From: Isoetes taiwanensis
Lineage: Eukaryota > Streptophyta > Lycopodiopsida > Isoetales > Isoetaceae
DNA length: 64,000 nt
Reading direction: 5' to 3'
NCBI GenBank assembly: GCA_021234155.1
Contig: JAJEKV010000098.1
Location: 483,084-547,083, forward strand
A program made the translations under genes and the position numbers. A model generated the notes under the pieces. That model did no database searches. It saw only the letters and a list, made by a program, of their open reading frames with translations, and was not told the DNA's origin. Shown piece after piece: positions 43,018 through 55,799 of the stretch (within the stretch, counting starts at the first letter, position 1; the number at the start of each line of letters is the position of its first letter).

Positions 43018-46000
43018 AAGTACAATTTCATTATATATGGACTTCCATATGTATCTCAAATTACTCAAAAAGTGTGTAGAATAGGGGTATTTAGTACCAA
43101 GTAGGTCCCTTCAGGTTCTGAAATTACCACGGCAATAGAAAAATGAATTGTGCTTATGTGAGAATAAAAATCATAGCCAGAACTACGTGGGCAATTTTCA
43201 AATATATCTTCTTTTTAAAAGGGGAAGGCCAGTTTTGTCTTGAAACGCGCATGTCTTGAATATCACGGCGTTCCTCTATGGGATCTTGATATGAATTACG
43301 AATTTTGATTTTCTCCTCTATTGACCTCAGGTTATCATCACGTTTGGCGTTGTGCTTGGAGAAGTCTTTACGCAACAACTCGATTGCTCATCGTTTTGGC
43401 GTTATTACTTGAAGGTCTTTACGCAAGATCATGCTGAATCTGAGCTACTCATATCCACTTCCACTTCCATGAAGGGATTCAGTCATGAGGTTGGGTGCAT
43501 GAAAGGAAAAAATGCAAAATAGCGGGGTTTTGACAGAACAGCAAATAGCTATGTGGTCAAAAAGCTTGGATTCCCATTTGTTGTTTTGGTTGTAGCTTTG
43601 GTTTTCGCAGCTTTCTTTCTTTTTTTGGGTTAGCGGATCGAGATGAAAGGAAAAACAAAACAATCGGATATGCTATTCAAAATAGAGTGAAAAAGGCACA
43701 GCCTTCATTTTCACACTTCAAGCAGTTGGTCGACCTTTGTTTAAAATTCCCAAAAGCTATTGCATTCCAAGTGGTCTAGAAGAAGAGAAGGTAAATAAAC
43801 AAATTTACTTTGTTAAATGTTGCTCACTTAGGCTGCTGACCAGAACCTGATTTTAGACTTTAACGTTGGGTTTAAATGGAAAACGAAGCAAAGAAATGAG
43901 AAAAGCAGAAAAATGTCGACTGCTGGCCTAAGCAACAGAATACAAGAGCAGCATCTGGATCAAAATGCCTTCTAATAGACGCCCTAAGTTGTCTCTTCTG
44001 TTAACAGCTTACTCATTTTCCCGGAGTTCATCACCTCATGATCTCAGTAGCCATTTGGAACTTCATCTGCTCCTACATCGCTCTTGTATCTTTTGCACTT
44101 GAATTTTCCTTCAAATGGACATAATGATCCCCTTTCCTTACCTCCCTGTTCAAATACCAGACCATTAGCGGTGCCAATGGTTGAAACTCCACCCCCATCA
44201 TGGCAAGCTTATAACCTTCAAATAAGCTCCCGGATATGGCTCAATCCTTGCTTTGAAAGTGTGCACGCCTCATGATTTATCTAGAGCGTGCATTCCCCAT
44301 CATTGGTTATGGGCGAGATGAAGACAAATATGGTCAAGACTACAAACATTTACATTCTTGAATCGATTCAACCCCTTATCAATCCCGAAAATTGTGAGCT
44401 AAGAGATGGATGAAATCACTTTTCATTGTAATATGACATTTTTCCCACATCGGATTAGGTAAGCCTTTTACATTTTCATTGTGACACTTTCATGCATATA
44501 AAGATGGGTCTAAATTGAGCATTTTTCTATATGCATGTTGCGACATTATTTCTTTGATTAATTTTTGCAAAAGTGGGTATAGGAGAATGCTTATAGGTTC
44601 TTTCTTAGTAGTGTCTTTTCTTTCGTAGCCGGGGCAGCTTGATTTCTTGGTTTAATGCGGTATGTCACTTCTTTGTTTGCTTATTTGTGTTTTTGAATTG
44701 GACTTTATATGGAATTAGGATGGGATTTTCTGCACTTCTCCTCCACTTTCTTCCCACCCAGTTAATCACAGCGGCTGGTGACGACCCCGATTTTACGAAT
44801 GCCACAAGAACTTGGATTTACGTTAGAAACTCAGAAATCCCATGGCTTTTTAAACAATGTGTTTTGAAATGGAAACTTACAACTCATCTTGGGAGATATA
44901 GTATTTTATAGCATGGTTCATTCGACGCGATTGAGGTGGTAAAAGCTAAGTTATTTCAGTTTTGTTTTCTTCCTTTTGTGCCATTTTGGTTTTGTTCGTA
45001 CTTGGCATGTCATTTTTAACCTCGACTCTCATTTCTTTCTTGCGGTATGTAATGAATTCTTCTGAGAAATATTTTGGATCTTCTATAGAGAAAAAATTGT
45101 TTGAGTAAATGGAAGAGAACATGGAAATAATCTCTTTGAGCATTTCACATGAAACTTTCACTTAGGAGGCAGAGGCATGAGCAGCAAAACTCTATAGAGT
45201 AAGTATATTTTGTGGAAATATTTTTACGTAATAACGTCACTACTCAATGTAAATGCAATCATGCCATGGCATACCATTTGTTTGTAATATGCGCGGCTAA
45301 CAGACTATATTCTCATTTTGTTAGCTGGCGGTTGATGGTTTACATGGTTGCTAATCTCGATTACTTTTTTCATGCATCTTTACATGCGGATTAGCGAGTT
45401 CTGAAATTAGCATTTTGTACTTGAACACCGCATTTTGCATTTGCTAGAAACTTTCCAAAAATCAATTAGGGTAAGGTTTGGGTATTAAGGTTAAAATATT
45501 GGGATCAATATTTTATTGAGTTTGTACAAATGTGGTTTTACTTTAAATGCATCACGTAGTGCCGCGGCCCAGAGAAGTGTATTTCTTTGGATATTGTGTA
45601 TCGTGCATGTACTTGCTATGTTTCCAATAATATTGAGACGATTCTTAGAGGAATCCTTCAAAGAACTGAGTAAATTTGTCCAGGTGTTGACTTCAAAAGT
45701 GAAACTCCGGCGGATTGGCCGGGTTATTGTTATCATCTTTGGCTTTTTATTGATTTCAAGTGTTAAACTACGACTCGTTTGCATTCTTTCTTTATGCCAC
45801 ATGTTAATGCATGTTACTTTGCTTTGCCTTTATTTGCCTAAAAGCAAAATCATCTAAAAGTTACAATAATATTACTGTTTAAAGTTCTGATTAAAGTGAA
45901 TGATGGACTTCGAGCCATTATTATTATTAGAGCCATTTATCTCCCATTCAGAGTCCCCTTATGTTTTCTGATTATATACACCTGTCTCGTAAACCTAGAT

Positions 46001-47780
46001 TTGTTGCATCTCACATAAACGAGGTTCTTTTCGAGGAAAAATTGCATCTCTTATGAAATAATATGCACCAATAGATCCAATAGAAAGTGTTCAAAAATAA
46101 TAATTTGGTGTTTTTCAAATAAGCTGACGAAATGGAGCTTTGCTTTGACCAAAGAAAGGTTAGACTGAAGCGTTCATGTATTTACGTTGCTGCGATTTCT
46201 TTGCACAATAAAATGCATTTTTCACATACAAAATTTTATTCATGGTTAAACAAGATTTTTTCACATGGCAATAGGCACTAATGTACAAATGCACAACTAT
46301 AGTTTGAAATTGAGTGCATCCTAAAGGTTAGATGAACATATTGTATTCTTATCTTATCTATAGCACGTGCATCCTGTAGAACTATATCACGTAGAAGTAG
46401 TTATCTATACGATAGCAAATGATGTGCCTTTTGTTTAAATCGAAATTCTGAAAAACAATATATTACCTTTAAAAAGTGGACAAGTTATGTTTGTTATTGT
46501 TTTGCACTCTGATTGTTTTGATGCACGTTCTGCTTCTCCGAGGAACATAATCTTGAAGGCGGCACCATTAAAGATTGTTTTTTCAATGTGCATAAAGACG
46601 TTAAGAGCAGAGTAAAAACACCGTAACATATTCGCTTCGAATAAGGAATGTTAAAATGCTTGTATAAATGAGTGTTAGCAGGCAAACCATTGATAAGACA
46701 TATATTTTGTTTTGTATAAATGTTTCTTAGAATTGTCAAGTATCATGCTTACAACTTGATTTTGACCGATTGGCTTCATTTAATATGGCGAGGTTGATTT
46801 AAAGGGACATACCAACTTAGAGAATCGATTAAGTTATGCGACTACGAAGAAAGACTACCATTGGGCTTAGAAACATCGTAATATTACAAAATCGCAAATT
46901 ACTTTGCCATGCAAAGAATATGGTAAATCCCATGAAAATGGAAACTTATATCGATTGTTTTCGATATTTCCGATCCTTTCATTTTGCACATTTTAACATG
47001 CTTTCATGCTTTTCCATTTTGTGTTTTTTATTTTCACGTAACACTTTCTAACACAAGACAAACATTAGTATACATAATGCGACATTTGATTTTGGGACAA
47101 TCTTAGACTTTCAAGAGCTTAAACAAATACCATTATACAATGGCTGCCGCATAGAGAATAGATTGCACGCTTCAACAATAGTTCTTTTTTTGTCCCGCAC
47201 TTCAATAAAATATGTTAGAAGATGTGCTCATGCACAATATATGTCTTCAAGTTGATGATCCATCTTACTATGCGGATGATGAAGTTTTAAGCAATATCCA
47301 TGGGGTCATGGTATGATTGGAGCAATCTTAGGCCTAATGTGCGTAGGGTAGCGTGGAAATTGAGACTCATTACAAATTTTGCAACTTATCGAGGTGGTTG
47401 TCAAGTTAACACTTCATCCAATCCACTGATATTTGCCCAAATCTACCCAAGGGAGGATAGAGTACATGTACCTATCTATTGGGTAATGTGGTGCTTTGAA
47501 AAGCCAACTAACCTCCAATTGTTTGTCTTTTTTATCAGGTAAGAAATGACACCTTGCATTGAAGGGATCTCATACATTTAGACTTAGCAGCAACGATCCT
47601 TCCAGTATCGTCATCCAGCTTCTTTTGTCCTTGCACATGTAATGTGGCATGATTTTGGTATTTTGCTTAAAGTTCAAGAACAATAGAAGAAAGATGACAG
47701 AAGATGTGCATTTTTGCTTTATAAATTAGTTTACTTGCAATTTTCTACACACGTCCACTCATTCTACATGCACGACTAAT
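43018..47780. other. long AT-rich stretch without recognisable genes
   Basis: Frames at 43154-43663, 44639-44911, 45491-45857 and 46435-46739 have no family signature and unremarkable composition. No long inverted or direct repeat noted. The right edge is the Helitron-like end at 47781. Confidence 0.5.
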
Positions 47781-47809
47781 GCCCGGCATCGCCGGGCACA
47801 CGTTTCTAG
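47781..47809 (+). other. Helitron-like 3' terminus with hairpin
   Basis: gcccggc-atc-gccgggc at 47781-47797, then acacgttt and CTAG at 47806-47809, next base T. A TC-starting 5' end belonging to it was not identified with confidence. Confidence 0.6.
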
Positions 47810-48062
47810 TATTATATTATTAATAAAAATATAAATATCTTGCTCTCAAAAAAAACACCTAATACCAGGATGCGTGCATAATTTTAATGGGCAATTGGGC
47901 GAAATTTCCTTGGGAATTAGCTCGTGCGGAGTTCAAGATCACTATGTTTCCTAAACCACGGCTGCTCGAGGGAAGGGTTGAAAAACTTGCATTAGGTCGG
48001 CATCTTAGTGATCTCTTATGGTTCATCCTCTAATTCCACATGCATAAGGCACAAAGACAAGT

Positions 48063-49135
48063 GGTGCCCCTCCATTCGGCCATGCAAATGAATGCATGCG
48101 TATCTTTCCGATTTTGCATCTTTGCACACTTGCATGACACTACCTATGTGAGCATCATCATTTGCATGCTTAATCTAACGCAAGTGGTGTCCATATAATG
48201 GCCTATTGCCATGGCGTGCTTGGTAGCGACAAGATGAGCGGATGGCATTGTTTCACCGCCATTGCTTGCAGCCATGTTAAACCTCTTGGTTCAGTTTCTT
48301 CTTGATGTGTTGGTATTGTAAGGAGGTCAGCGGGCATTAAGTCGGCTAAATTCGTTGGTGTGTAAATGTGAAAGGTCGTCCCTGTCGAGGGAATCGCATC
48401 ACGTGAACAAGCAGGAGAATTTTCGATCTCGAGTTTGGTTCAATGCATCGGGGAGAACAACGAGGCTGGCGAACATTTTTGGAGATGCAATGGAGGCGAG
48501 GAGAAGATAATTTTATCGGGAGAACAGAAAACAATCTTGATGTTCTCACGAAAGTCGAACAAAAAAGAAAATAAAGATAAAGATTGATCAAAACGTCATT
48601 AGGTTATGATTATGTTTCATGCGCAAAGCGGATCGTCTTAAGGCAGGAAGTCGACAATTCCAGGACTTTAAAATCAAAATCGGCGTTTCGAAAAAAAGTC
48701 GTCGAAGAAGGATAGAGGCGATAAGAAAATTGGCGAAGAGGAAAGCGAATCTGAAACGAGAGAGAAGGAAGGCAAGATCAAAGCCGCCACTGAGTGGCAT
48801 AAAGGAAATTACATTGTTCCATGGCGATGAACAGATCGAGGAAGAGAAAGGATGGGGCAGGCAAGCGAGAAGCGAATACGAGAGGAACAGACAAAAGAAG
48901 GATCCGGCCCTGCTAGTGGCATAAAGTACATTGTTCCGCCAGCGCCAGACAAATGTAATAGGGCTCGCGGATCAAAACAACTTTTTATTTCTCTCATGCG
49001 ATTAAGGGAGGTTAGCATTTTGTCCTTTGTTTAGTAGCTTCTTGGGCATGGAGTTCCATGGTAATTTTAGCGTTATCACGTATTTAAACCCAATTTACCA
49101 CGGCGCAAAGGTAGACGGGACAAGTTCACAATGAA
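48063..49135 (+). repeat. tandem segmental duplication, upstream copy
   Basis: Collinear with 49748-51343. Shared landmarks: gccatgcaa.tgaatgcatgc; atggcctattgccatggcgt; cttcttc.gatgtgttggta; aaaggtcgtcc; cgagtttggttcaat; ataaagtacattg; tttagtagcttcttgggcat; gcgcaaaggtagacgggaca. It contains a lysine/arginine-rich frame (48619-48924), which reflects a purine-rich strand and not, in my view, a gene. The copies differ by many substitutions and indels, so the duplication is old. Confidence 0.75.
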
Positions 49136-49747
49136 TTATGGACCCAGGTAATTTGGTCTAAAGTACGTCTACGGGCCGAACATTACTAGTGATGAAACTT
49201 CGTGATGATCCAGAAATCTTTGCCTTTACAATGTGCACATGCATTTTTATACAAAGTAGAAGATCTTTCATCATTGGATGTTATACCACAGTAAGGCGTC
49301 AGGCGGCTTATGAATGATTTGAAGTTCGTGAAGTCCGGAGATAAGCAAAGTCCTTATTTTTTGTACATTGGCATGGCGTTTTGTTTGGGGTAGACAATGC
49401 CCTACTTTGCGCTAGAACCAACAGGAGTTGCAATGCACAAAAGATGTGTTGTTTTAATTTTTGTTATCCACGAGACAAACAGTAAAACACTATAAGTCGA
49501 AGATCCGAGCCTCCGTTTGATATGACCTTACTGCCGTTGAAAAGAGGTCTTAGTCTCCTCTATCTGCAAAACGAGAAATTTTCTCATTTTATGAGCCAGA
49601 AAAAGATTCTATTTCCAAATTTATGGCAAAACGCACCTCGCCTCGGATGCATTCATAAGGCCAGGAAAACAGATGCGATGCCGCCGGGGGCGCCGGTACA
49701 GTTCAGATATTTCAGGTGAAAAGAACTGTCGTCCGGCTGGTTCATGG
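49136..49747. other. spacer between duplication copies
   Basis: No gene or repeat recognised. Confidence 0.4.
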
Positions 49748-51343
49748 TGCCCCCTCCATTCCGGCCATGCAGTGAATGCATGCATGTGTGTGGATGCTAC
49801 GATTGGTGCACACTTGCATGGTATACTATGTGAACTCATCATTTTGCATGCTAATCTAAACCCCTTAAGTGGTGTCGCCACCAATGGCCTATTGCCATGG
49901 CGTGCTTAGTGGCGACAAGATGAGCGAGATGGCGTCTGCCGCATTGCTTGCAGCCATGTTTGCCACCCGGTTCCATTTCTTCTTCCGATGTGTTGGTATT
50001 GAGAGGCGGCGGTAGAATTACATTTCGTCATTGGTGTGTCTTGAAAGGTCGTCCACAATAGAATCATGAGGCGATGAACAAAGCGAGGAGGTACTTTCGA
50101 TCGAGAGTTTGGTTCAATACATCGAGGCCTGAGACAAAGAGAACAATTGGAGATCTAATGGAAACGAGGGAGAAAGACAGGAGGAACAAAGAAGACAATG
50201 ATATTTTGAAAGAGATAAAGTCGAATAAAGGGCTATAAAGATCGATCAATAAAGAACAGGTTATGATTATCGGCTTAAGCTATGAAAATCGAAAGGATGG
50301 AAAATTAAGAGAAGATCATGAGAGAAAAACAATCCAGGTTTTAAAATCAAAGAAAGTCGTTTCCGAGTAACAAAATCGAAGAAGAGATCGACCCAGATGA
50401 AACCCGGCAGAAAGGAGAGAAAGCGGAGAATCTGACCTTGAGGAGAGGAGGGCAAGAAAGAATCGGAGACATTACTAGTGCTTATAAAGTACATTGCTCT
50501 CCATGGCATAGAGCCAAATGTAATAGAACAGCAGGATCATCTATCTATCTATATCTAGAAAAAGTGCCAGCGTTCTTTGAGCTTTAAATCATTAATAGAG
50601 ATAATGGATTTTAGAACATTTAAAGAGTAGGAACTTTTAGATTGGTGCATAAATTCAAAACTAATAAAGATAATTGAATTAAGTTAGAGAACATCTAAAA
50701 GATGATAATGTAAAGATGTAAGGAGGAGAAAAAAATTATGCTTGTTAAGGGAACAAATATTAATATTGGAATCTTGGAATTGTTTGTTGTAGAACTTTAG
50801 ACCATGCAGGATTGCATTCAAACAATATGTAAATTATACATAAACTTTAATTGAACATTGAAGAATAAATGTATAGCAACCTTTCTTATTTGCAAACATT
50901 AGGTTATGTTACAAGTATACGAAAAGTAAAACAAATAAAATAACTTTGTGTTCGTCCTTTATACTGCTTTAGAATCCATCTTGTTGTCAAAAACAAAACA
51001 AAAAAAATGCAAAGAAATACTAAATCGAAATAAAAATGGATGATATAGCTATCCTGCTTGCATCTAAGGATATCTTAAAGATGATGCAACTTCTTGATTG
51101 CCATCTACGATTTAGCGACTTTAACCCCATCACGCAAGGCATCTTGCGACATTATGGATCATAACAACGGATCATAATCACATAAAGCGACTTCTTTATT
51201 TTTCTCATGCGATTAGGGTTAGCATTTGTCCTTTTGTTTAGTAGCTTCTTGGGCATCGGTTCATGGTAATTTTAGCGTTATGCGTATTTAAACCCAATTT
51301 TGCCCGCGGCGCAAAGGTAGACGGGACAAGTTCTATTGAATTA
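49748..51343 (+). repeat. tandem segmental duplication, downstream copy
   Basis: Collinear with 48063-49135 but interrupted at 50541-51168 by extra DNA not present in the upstream copy. Similarity ends exactly at 51343, where 'gaattA' is followed by CTAGTTAAGG instead of the 'Tggaccc' seen upstream at 49139. Confidence 0.75.
50541..51168. mobile_element. ~0.6-kb insertion in the downstream copy
   Basis: The upstream copy reads aaatgtaatagggctcgcggatcaaaac (shown here in two parts: aaatgtaatagggctcg / cggatcaaaac) without interruption, whereas here GGATCAT at 50534-50540 and GGATCAT at 51169-51175 bracket 628 extra bases. The insert begins ctatctatctatatCTAG and gtgccagcgttctttgagc, which resembles a decayed Helitron terminus (CTAG at 50555-50558). 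Non-coding, AT-rich. The 7-bp repeat could be a target duplication; an extra GGATCAT at 51156-51162 makes the right edge uncertain by ~13 bp. Confidence 0.5.
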
Positions 51344-51372
51344 CTAGTTAAGGTGCCGGCGTTTCTGAGTTA
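51344..51372 (-). other. Helitron-like terminus, decayed hairpin
   Basis: CTAG (51344-51347), then ttaagGTGCCGGCGTTTCTGAG. By comparison with 49136-49140 the target was between A and T, the Helitron preference. The hairpin has lost its pairing (expected GCCGGCG..GCCGGC). The element should extend to the right; its other end is not found. Confidence 0.5.
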
Positions 51373-53285
51373 GAAATGTCGTAATGTTGAGGGACCTATA
51401 AATGATAAGGCTACGTGCAAAATGACAACGGTGAGCATTGTTGTTGGGCTAGGAAGCGTTATGAAGCTTGTAAGCGATAGAGCTATTATCATGTTTGTGA
51501 ACAATACAAATAAACTTGAATCCACTATATGCCGGACAATGGACATGTTCATTTCACATAATTGTTTCATTCTTCTTTATTATTTGAGAATGATGAAGAG
51601 CAGTAATTACTATTCTCCACCATTTTAGAATGATGAAACTAACAAAATCTTAATGTAAAATTGATTTGATTTTAAAGATCATTCATTGTTAACAACTTTT
51701 GATGACATGTCTTGTTAATGAACATATTAAATCATGAGCATTTTATTATAGCACTTAGATAATGAAACATGCATAAATGCTTGGGAGAAAAATAACCTAT
51801 AATGAACCAAAACTATTGTTTCAAAAGCAGGCTATACATTGGCCTTTATTATGGTATTTGAATAAAACTATTGTTTCAAAAGCGAGGCTATGCATTGGCC
51901 TATTATAAAGGCTGATATATGTTAATGTTAATACTTGTATTGTTTTTAGGGATGAGCTATGTCATTATAATATCGCTAGAGAATTAACTCAAATATTACT
52001 TTCCATTTTTTAATATATCGGTTATGCGGAACATATAATCCTTGTGCAAAGCGCATAACGTGGAGTCCCTAAGACCCGAGGAAAAGAATTGAAAATTCCA
52101 AAATCTCCTCCCTTAACATCATAATATTTTTCTTCTCTTGTGATCATTACTGATTTAGATGCATGATGAACACCATGATAGAATGAATATCGCAGCACAA
52201 TCTGGCCAAATATCAATGAAGCGAGCTGCTTCTTTTCCTAAAGCCTCCCTTGGCTCTCCAATTATATCATACAAACTACACTAACACAACTACGTGATCA
52301 AATACGAAACAATTACACACTCCTTAGAAGGTACCCGGAAACATTCATCAACAATTACCTCTAGAAGGTACAAGCTACTTAGGCGTTTGGATAGCTTTCA
52401 CATGACATTCACTTCCAACCTATATGCAGCTGCTATTTTTTGCAATTAGATTGTGTAGACAATCTATGGTCTTCGCCATAATCTAATGCTCGCGTACATC
52501 TTGACTCATTTGCAAAAAGTAGAATCACTTTCATGCTAACCTTATAAGATCATGTGTGTAGCGAGGTGTTCTATGAGATGATTGATTGGGAATGTTGAAA
52601 CTACTAGAGTTACTTGCTTGTACTTTCAATGCGACACTACTTAGAATCATAGGTGTATATTTGTTCTATGTCCACTTGTTTGCCTCATTATTGTCTATAT
52701 CCTGTAACAACAAAATAAATATAGATCAACTATGAATGAAAAAAATGTCAATTTATGTCAACTTGAGCAGGGAAGGGAATGTTGAAAATACTTCTGACTA
52801 GTTGCCTTCTACACTTCATGGACACTTCAGTTTTAGCTTCCTCGAACACAAGCCTGACACCCGGTAACTATGTGAAAATGTTAAAGTACGCCGAAGAAAT
52901 TTGAAGCGCCTCTAGGACGAAGCATGTAACATGGATCTGTCTTTGTCACTTTTGTTGGTGCTTTAGCCTCATGACAACCAATTTAGCGGTACTTTGGCTA
53001 TGGCGAATTTGCTTTCCAGTTCTTTGTTGTGTTCAGCCATATGCACAAACATACGAGAACGAAGTCTTAATGTCAAAATATGTTGCTATTGTGCCATGGA
53101 CAAAATGTTGCTACGTTTGCTCAAAATAGAGACCAAGAAAAAGACCAGCGAAATTAGGCGAGAATCTCTGTCTTTGCCCTTTCTGCGTTGATAGTTTATT
53201 ATGAACCCGGTACATTGCTTTCCGGTCTCTTGTAGAAGAGGCAATTTTGGTTTGCATCCATATGCACTTGTGCTTCTCGCTCTCA
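51373..53285. other. AT-rich stretch, one small duplication
   Basis: A ~70-bp unit (aaaactattgtttcaaaagc ... cattggcct) is doubled at 51808-51905. No gene recognised. Confidence 0.5.
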
Positions 53286-54897
53286 TCACGAGAACCAAAT
53301 GAGTAACAAAACTCTGTGTTTTTCGATATTGTTTCCATGGCAAGAACTTGTTCTAAATGCTTCCCATGACATGAGATGATCAGACTCATACCAAGCCGCA
53401 CAGGCTGGATACCACTGCCACCACCTGCCAGGCTCCTGGATGAACTGGCCACTAGAGGCACATTCTCCTCGAGGTCCTTGTATGAATCTCACCAAAGATG
53501 GAGTGGACAATCAAGACATGCCCGGATTAATAAGTGGAAAGAGACTGACAGTTGTCCCAAGTCAAGTAAGCAACCCCTTTAGTGAGAAGCATTAGGATAC
53601 GACGTGATATGATAAAGAAGCCCAAGGAAGGAGGGGCTTAATGAAGCCTTATGAAATGGGAGACAATGCCGAATCGACCGCACCAACAACCCTGTGCCAG
53701 AGAGAATCAACCTTTACCAATGGTGTAAATCCTCCAAATGGGAACTCCTGACATCATCACCTTGCTTTGAGGTGGAAACCAACATACCAAGACCACTTAG
53801 GTCTAATGCATTTCGCCTAAGCTACCTTGACTCAACGCTCCTAACCTATTTCCACCCCCAAATACCCCCCTCGAATACACACAATCTCCTCCCATCTTAC
53901 ATCAAGCAGTCAGTAAAGGTGTATCGCCATGTAGACATGAGTATTACTAAGAACACATTTAGCCACAAAGTTGATTCTACTCTCTCTGCATGGATGCCAC
54001 CAAAACAAGTGCAACCCACTAATGATTTCATCCCAAGCATCTCGGGCGTAGACATGAATTTGAATCGATGTCAAGCAAATTTTTGTGGTATTGCTATGGC
54101 ACCTTCCAAGGATAGTCCAAAATAAGGTAGTAGAGGGATGGGACTGGCCCTAACGCTCCACAAGTCAGTATATTTTGCCAATTCCCACAAGAACCTTCGG
54201 CTGGCGAGACGTGTTCATTAATAGCTTAGCATTGATGAAGATTTCCTCGCAATTAGGGAAATAAAAGTCACATCGGTATATTGTTTACATACCTCTTGAG
54301 AACCATCGCCCATTGGGAGGCTCCTTAATAATACCATCTTGTAGCCACGTGAGAAGAGCCGACACTTCACACAATTGTGGAAAAGGCAAGTGCTAAGGAC
54401 AACCCGGCCGACCCTCTACCCACTACAAAATATCCGATGGCTCGCCTCGAAAAGGACAAAGAGATCCGCTGATGTATGGAGCCTGGCGACACCCCTTTGT
54501 GAATGACTCCTCAAACCTATGCAAGAAGCAAGACACTTCAAGAAGCCCCAATCAACACTCTTCATATCGAGGCTTTAGCGTAAAAATCAGTTTAAGATAC
54601 ATCGCTTCCATGACCTGAATCAAATTCAACATATTCCTTCATATGCAAGAGCCTAATGTATTGCTGGAGAATACAATCCATTTATGTAGGAAAGCCGTAT
54701 CAGGCAAGCGTTACTAGATAGCCGTACCAAGATGTCTCTTGACTCTTTTCTCCTAATGTCTTAGCAAAGATCTTGGTACATTGCAGGAAAAGCAATGGGT
54801 CAGGTCGCCAATGTAAAATAGTCTTGGGTTCCTTGTTCTTGAAATTAGATACAACTGGGTGATTCAAAATCCATCAAGGCTCCTAAATCAAACTCCA

Positions 54898-55287
54898 CAA
54901 AAGGCATCATATATGTCATCCTCCAACCAGTCCCAAAGACTTCCGAAAGAATTCAATAGGAAAGCCATCAAGATCCGGCATTTATCCTTTCAAGAGAGCC
55001 ACACCGCTTTAAGTCCTCCTTCACAATATTAGACTTTGTGCCAACCGCTTCCTTCGTAAACAATGCGACGACCTTAGTCAACATGTACCCAACTGTGCTG
55101 TCCTTCGAAAGGGCAACGGTGTCAAAGAATGAAGAAAAGGATGCAAAGATGGCCTAAGGCTTTTAAGATTCACCGTGGATCGAGATAAGAGCACCATTCC
55201 ATGTTACCAAAGTTAGAATGTGGTAGAAGTGGCGAAGTTTCTCCTTCTTCTGTACCGCAAAAAGAAACCCAGTGCACTCATCATTCT
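54898..55287 (-). pseudogene. LINE 2 reverse transcriptase, finger region
   Basis: Minus-strand frames read NDECTGFLFAVQKKEKLRHF, YHILTLVTWNGALISIHGE, then FDTVALSKDSTVGYMLTKVV, SNIVKEDLKRCGS and MPDLDGFPIEFFRKSWDWLE DDIYDAF (last piece continuing the previous). The pattern from 'F...V..R...N.I..L....G' to 'PGPDGFPIEFF..CWDWL..DIY' is that of LINE reverse transcriptases. Frames change between the segments, so it cannot be expressed. Confidence 0.65.
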
Positions 55288-55744
55288 TGAACCATCAAGA
55301 ATCTCGGCTTTCACTTTGGCTTCAAAGAACTTTTATGCTGTATAGCCTTTGATTCGAGATAATAACTCCTTTTCTCCTCGATCGGCCAGTATGAAGCTAA
55401 TGAGCGAAAAGTTTCACCTCGGTACAATGCGCTAATAGCCCTCTAGCTTCAGCAATTGACTGTATATTCTTTGCAATGATTTCACCCATAACGCCAGAAT
55501 AAATTTGTGACATGCCCCTACGAGGTGAGAAGGCTCTGGCATCTGCCTCGTACTACAGCTAACTTTGAACTCATCATCCCTCCTGTGTACTTGCATTAAG
55601 CTTAAAGTAGGTCCCGGTAGGTCGATGACAATTAGCCACATCATTAGTTAGAAGTTGTGGATTATGATCTAACATGAGCTATCCGCAGTAAGATTTGAGC
55701 GACAAAATCCGCTTAGCCGAAAGCACCGCATAAGTATTTAAAAT

Positions 55745-55799
55745 TATCCTCTATCATGCCTTGCAAGCCACCTATCTAACCATTACACCACGTAGCGGA
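55745..55799 (-). other. tRNA-like (SINE-type) A-box remnant
   Basis: The minus strand reads tccgctacgtggtgtaatgg, ttagataggtggcttgcaag. TGGTGTAATGG matches the pol III A-box consensus TRGYNNANNGG fully, in a tRNA D-arm-like setting; no proper B box follows (only a degraded gaggataattttaaatac). Probably the head of an old SINE, inserted in or next to LINE 2. Confidence 0.35.

Noticed and set aside
29539-47809. A single 18-kb Helitron from the 29539 start to the 47809 end
   Set aside because: A closer 3' end with the right form exists at 34770, giving a 5.2-kb element of ordinary size. The longer pairing is possible only if the shorter one is a nested insertion.
48619-48924. 101-codon Lys/Arg-rich frame as a possible ribosomal or nucleolar protein
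   Set aside because: The strand is simply purine-rich; both neighbouring frames are equally open and the duplicate copy at 50.3 kb does not conserve it.
53694-54125. 143-codon plus-strand frame as a gene
   Set aside because: It lies antisense to the decayed LINE 2, and its composition fits a mirrored LINE frame rather than a known family.
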